Source: Candidatus Bathyarchaeota archaeon (GTDB lineage Archaea; Thermoproteota; Bathyarchaeia; TCS64). Taken from it: DNA of 7,228 nt. Position numbers and translations under genes: made by a program. The notes under the pieces were generated by a model, which did not search any database, was not told the DNA's origin, and saw only the letters and a program-made list of their open reading frames with translations. Positions 5,904 to 7,228 of the stretch are shown here, in pieces. Location: contig VGJH01000064.1 in NCBI GenBank assembly GCA_016867505.1, positions 1-7,228 on the forward strand, written 5' to 3'. Within the stretch, counting starts at the first letter, position 1; the number at the start of each line of letters is the position of its first letter.

Positions 5904-6866
5904 GTGACTGTAGTAAGCATTACCCATGGGGATGATTTAGATGGTTTAACCTGTGGGGCGCTTTTAACGAAGTTATTTAATGCTGAGGTTATTCTAGCGA
6001 ATTATGATACAATTGAGGATGCCTTGAAAAGTGTACCTGAATCAACAGACCAACTATACATCACAGACATTAACTTAAGAGACGCATTAATATGCCATTT
6101 AAATAAAATAGCTGAAAAAACCAAGATAATAATAATTGATCATCACCCCATGACTCAGACGTTTAAAGTGGAGATGAGAGAAAAAGGAGTAGAAGTCATG
6201 CATGATACACGTGATTGTGCTAGTGCATTAGTGTATAATATCTTCCGTAGTAGATTAGAGCATGATGCAGCAAGAATTGCAGCCTATGCAGCAATCTCTG
6301 ATATGTTTGAAGATGGTCCAATTGCTAGTATAATTCTGGATCATATGGACCGAAAATTCGTTCAACATGAAGCATTCATACTAACTCATGCGCTTGGATG
6401 CGAACAATCAAGCGAATTCAAATATCAAGTGATAAAAGACCTCAGTGTATATGCTTATCCCCACAGGATAAAAAATGCAAACGAGCTTGCTTACAAACAG
6501 CTAGAAAAAATAGTAAAAATTAAAGATATCATACCTATAAAGGCAATAAAACTTGGCAGACTAGCATACATGGAATGTAATGATGATTTATCAACTGGAG
6601 AAGTCGCGAACATAATCATGGACACTCTTGGTTTAGATGTTGGATTGTGTTACAAAATATCTGATGGCATGGCTAATATCTCATTACGAGGCGAAAGAAG
6701 ACTGATTGAACACCTCGGTGAAATTGCCTTTAAGCTTGCAGACAATTGTGGTGGATTTGGTGGTGGGCATAATCGTGCAGCAGGAGCAAAAATCCCAGAA
6801 AATACATTAAAACAGTTCATCCAAGACTTATCAGAAGAATTGAAACCCTGGGTTCCTTTCCCATAA
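5904..6866 (+). CDS. DHH/DHHA1 family phosphoesterase
   Basis: This 320-residue protein is a two-domain DHH phosphoesterase. The DHH domain shows motif I HGDDLDG (8-14), motif II aspartate D55 in ITDIN, motif III D79-H80-H81, and motif IV D133 in AISDMFEDG; these aspartates and histidines bind two Mn ions. The C-terminal DHHA1 domain carries R262 in SLRGERR and the GGFGGGHNRAAGA substrate loop (283-295). Such proteins cleave short RNA oligonucleotides, pAp, cyclic dinucleotides or single-stranded DNA (NrnA, GdpP and RecJ relatives). There are no PAS, GGDEF, CBS or membrane regions, so it resembles the compact NrnA-like or archaeal RecJ-like stand-alone form. The precise substrate cannot be assigned. 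The GTG start is chosen because motif I begins eight residues later and the next upstream GTG (5893) meets a stop codon at once. Confidence 0.9.
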   Translation: MTVVSITHGDDLDGLTCGALLTKLFNAEVILANYDTIEDALKSVPESTDQLYITDINLRDALICHLNKIAEKTKIIIIDHHPMTQTFKVEMREKGVEVMHDTRDCASALVYNIFRSRLEHDAARIAAYAAISDMFEDGPIASIILDHMDRKFVQHEAFILTHALGCEQSSEFKYQVIKDLSVYAYPHRIKNANELAYKQLEKIVKIKDIIPIKAIKLGRLAYMECNDDLSTGEVANIIMDTLGLDVGLCYKISDGMANISLRGERRLIEHLGEIAFKLADNCGGFGGGHNRAAGAKIPENTLKQFIQDLSEELKPWVPFP

Positions 6867-6889
6867 AATTGTACTAGTCTTTAGCATTC

Positions 6890-6896
6890 TTTTTTT
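6890..6896 (+). terminator. T-tract terminator after the DHH gene
   Basis: Seven T residues begin 24 bases past the DHH stop codon, in the 82-bp gap before the creatininase-like gene. They match the oligo-T signal expected for archaeal termination and overlap the next promoter element. Confidence 0.45.
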
Positions 6897-6903
6897 ATTT
6901 AAA
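6894..6903 (+). promoter_or_regulatory. TATA-like box for the creatininase-like gene
   Basis: TTTATTTAAA is centred about 50 bp before the TTG start. Transcription would begin near 6924, giving a leader of about 25 bases that contains the AGGTGAT ribosome binding site. Confidence 0.4.
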
Positions 6904-6938
6904 GCCCTTTAATAGATTACTTGGAGAAGAATTTCATC

Positions 6939-6945
6939 AGGTGAT
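6939..6945 (+). promoter_or_regulatory. Ribosome binding site supporting a TTG start
   Basis: AGGTGAT matches the archaeal anti-Shine-Dalgarno sequence and ends three bases before TTG at 6949. The GTG inside this motif is in another frame and hits a stop after six codons, so TTG is the credible start. Confidence 0.6.
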
Positions 6946-6948
6946 ACC

Positions 6949-7228
6949 TTGGTTAAACTAGCTGAGATCACATGGACTAAAGTTCATGAATATTTACTAA
7001 AAAATGATACAGCAATTTTACCAATTGGTAGCATAGAACAACATGGTCCACATTCACCTCTTGGTACAGACTTTTACATAGCAGAAGCAGTCTCCAATAT
7101 CATAGGCGACAAAACAAATTGTCTAATTTTACCAATAATCCCAGTGAGTGTCTCTGAGCATCATAGACAGTTTACAGGCACACTCTGGGTTACACCGGAT
7201 ATATTCAGACAATACATTAAGTCGATTA
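6949..7228 (+). CDS. Creatininase-family amidohydrolase, 3' end cut by the window
   Basis: The first 93 codons of a gene that runs off the window. The translation contains the creatininase-family metal motif ILPIGSIEQHGPHSPLGTD, giving ligands E30, H32 and D41, followed by PIIPVSVSEHH and FTGTLW at about 70-83, the conserved segment usually read as S-x-E-H-H-x-x-F-x-G-T. Complete members have about 230-260 residues, so roughly a third is present. These Zn/Mn/Fe enzymes hydrolyse cyclic or linear amides. Archaeal members include ArfB, the formylamino-pyrimidine deformylase of F420 and riboflavin synthesis, and others are creatininase or MftE-like peptidases; the visible part does not decide. 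The start is TTG, with an AGGTGAT binding site; no ATG or GTG in this frame lies near. A TATA-like box and the preceding T-tract suggest its own transcript. Confidence 0.85.
   Translation, partial: MVKLAEITWTKVHEYLLKNDTAILPIGSIEQHGPHSPLGTDFYIAEAVSNIIGDKTNCLILPIIPVSVSEHHRQFTGTLWVTPDIFRQYIKSI

Noticed and set aside
6941..6961. GTG at 6941 as start of the last gene
   Set aside because: That frame reaches a TAG after six codons; the GTG is part of the ribosome binding site for TTG at 6949.
1..7228. CRISPR array, tRNA, insertion sequence or prophage
   Set aside because: No regularly spaced repeats, cloverleaf-like segments, transposase or integrase motifs, or paired terminal repeats were seen on either strand.

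Overview
The window looks like about 7.2 kb of chromosome from an AT-rich, probably uncultured archaeon. The best evidence is a 54-codon gene at 2017-2181 (minus strand) encoding the zinc-ribbon ribosomal protein eL40, a family found in archaea and eukaryotes but not bacteria. TATA-like boxes at archaeal distances, apparently leaderless starts mixed with GGTGA-type ribosome binding sites, T-tract terminators and an archaeal-type M42 aminopeptidase agree with this. The phylum cannot be fixed from this window; Asgard, Bathyarchaeia or other mesophilic lineages are all possible.

Layout: two rightward genes open the window, a cytoplasmic class C beta-lactamase/Pab87-type serine hydrolase (10-1395) and a small CxxCxxCC (YkgJ-type) metal-binding protein (1443-1946). 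They converge on a leftward pair, eL40 (2017-2181) and a membrane-bound processive family 2 glycosyltransferase (2254-3681). A divergent intergenic region (3682-3842) separates that pair from four rightward genes: an M42 metallo-aminopeptidase (3843-4937), a class A beta-lactamase-like serine hydrolase (5001-5852), a DHH/DHHA1 phosphoesterase (5904-6866) and the start of a creatininase-family amidohydrolase (6949 to the window end). No gap without a gene exceeds about 165 bp. I see no tRNA, rRNA, CRISPR array or mobile element.

Three of the eight genes encode peptide or amide hydrolases of the S12/beta-lactamase and M42 types, all apparently without signal peptides. Together they could process small or unusual (for example D-amino acid) peptides in the cytosol, but this rests on family and proximity only, because most genes seem to have their own promoters. 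The most noteworthy points are the class A-like hydrolase lacking a recognisable omega-loop glutamate, a sharp GC step inside the first hydrolase gene, and a stand-alone cellulose/mannan-synthase-like enzyme. I found no clear new multi-gene system.
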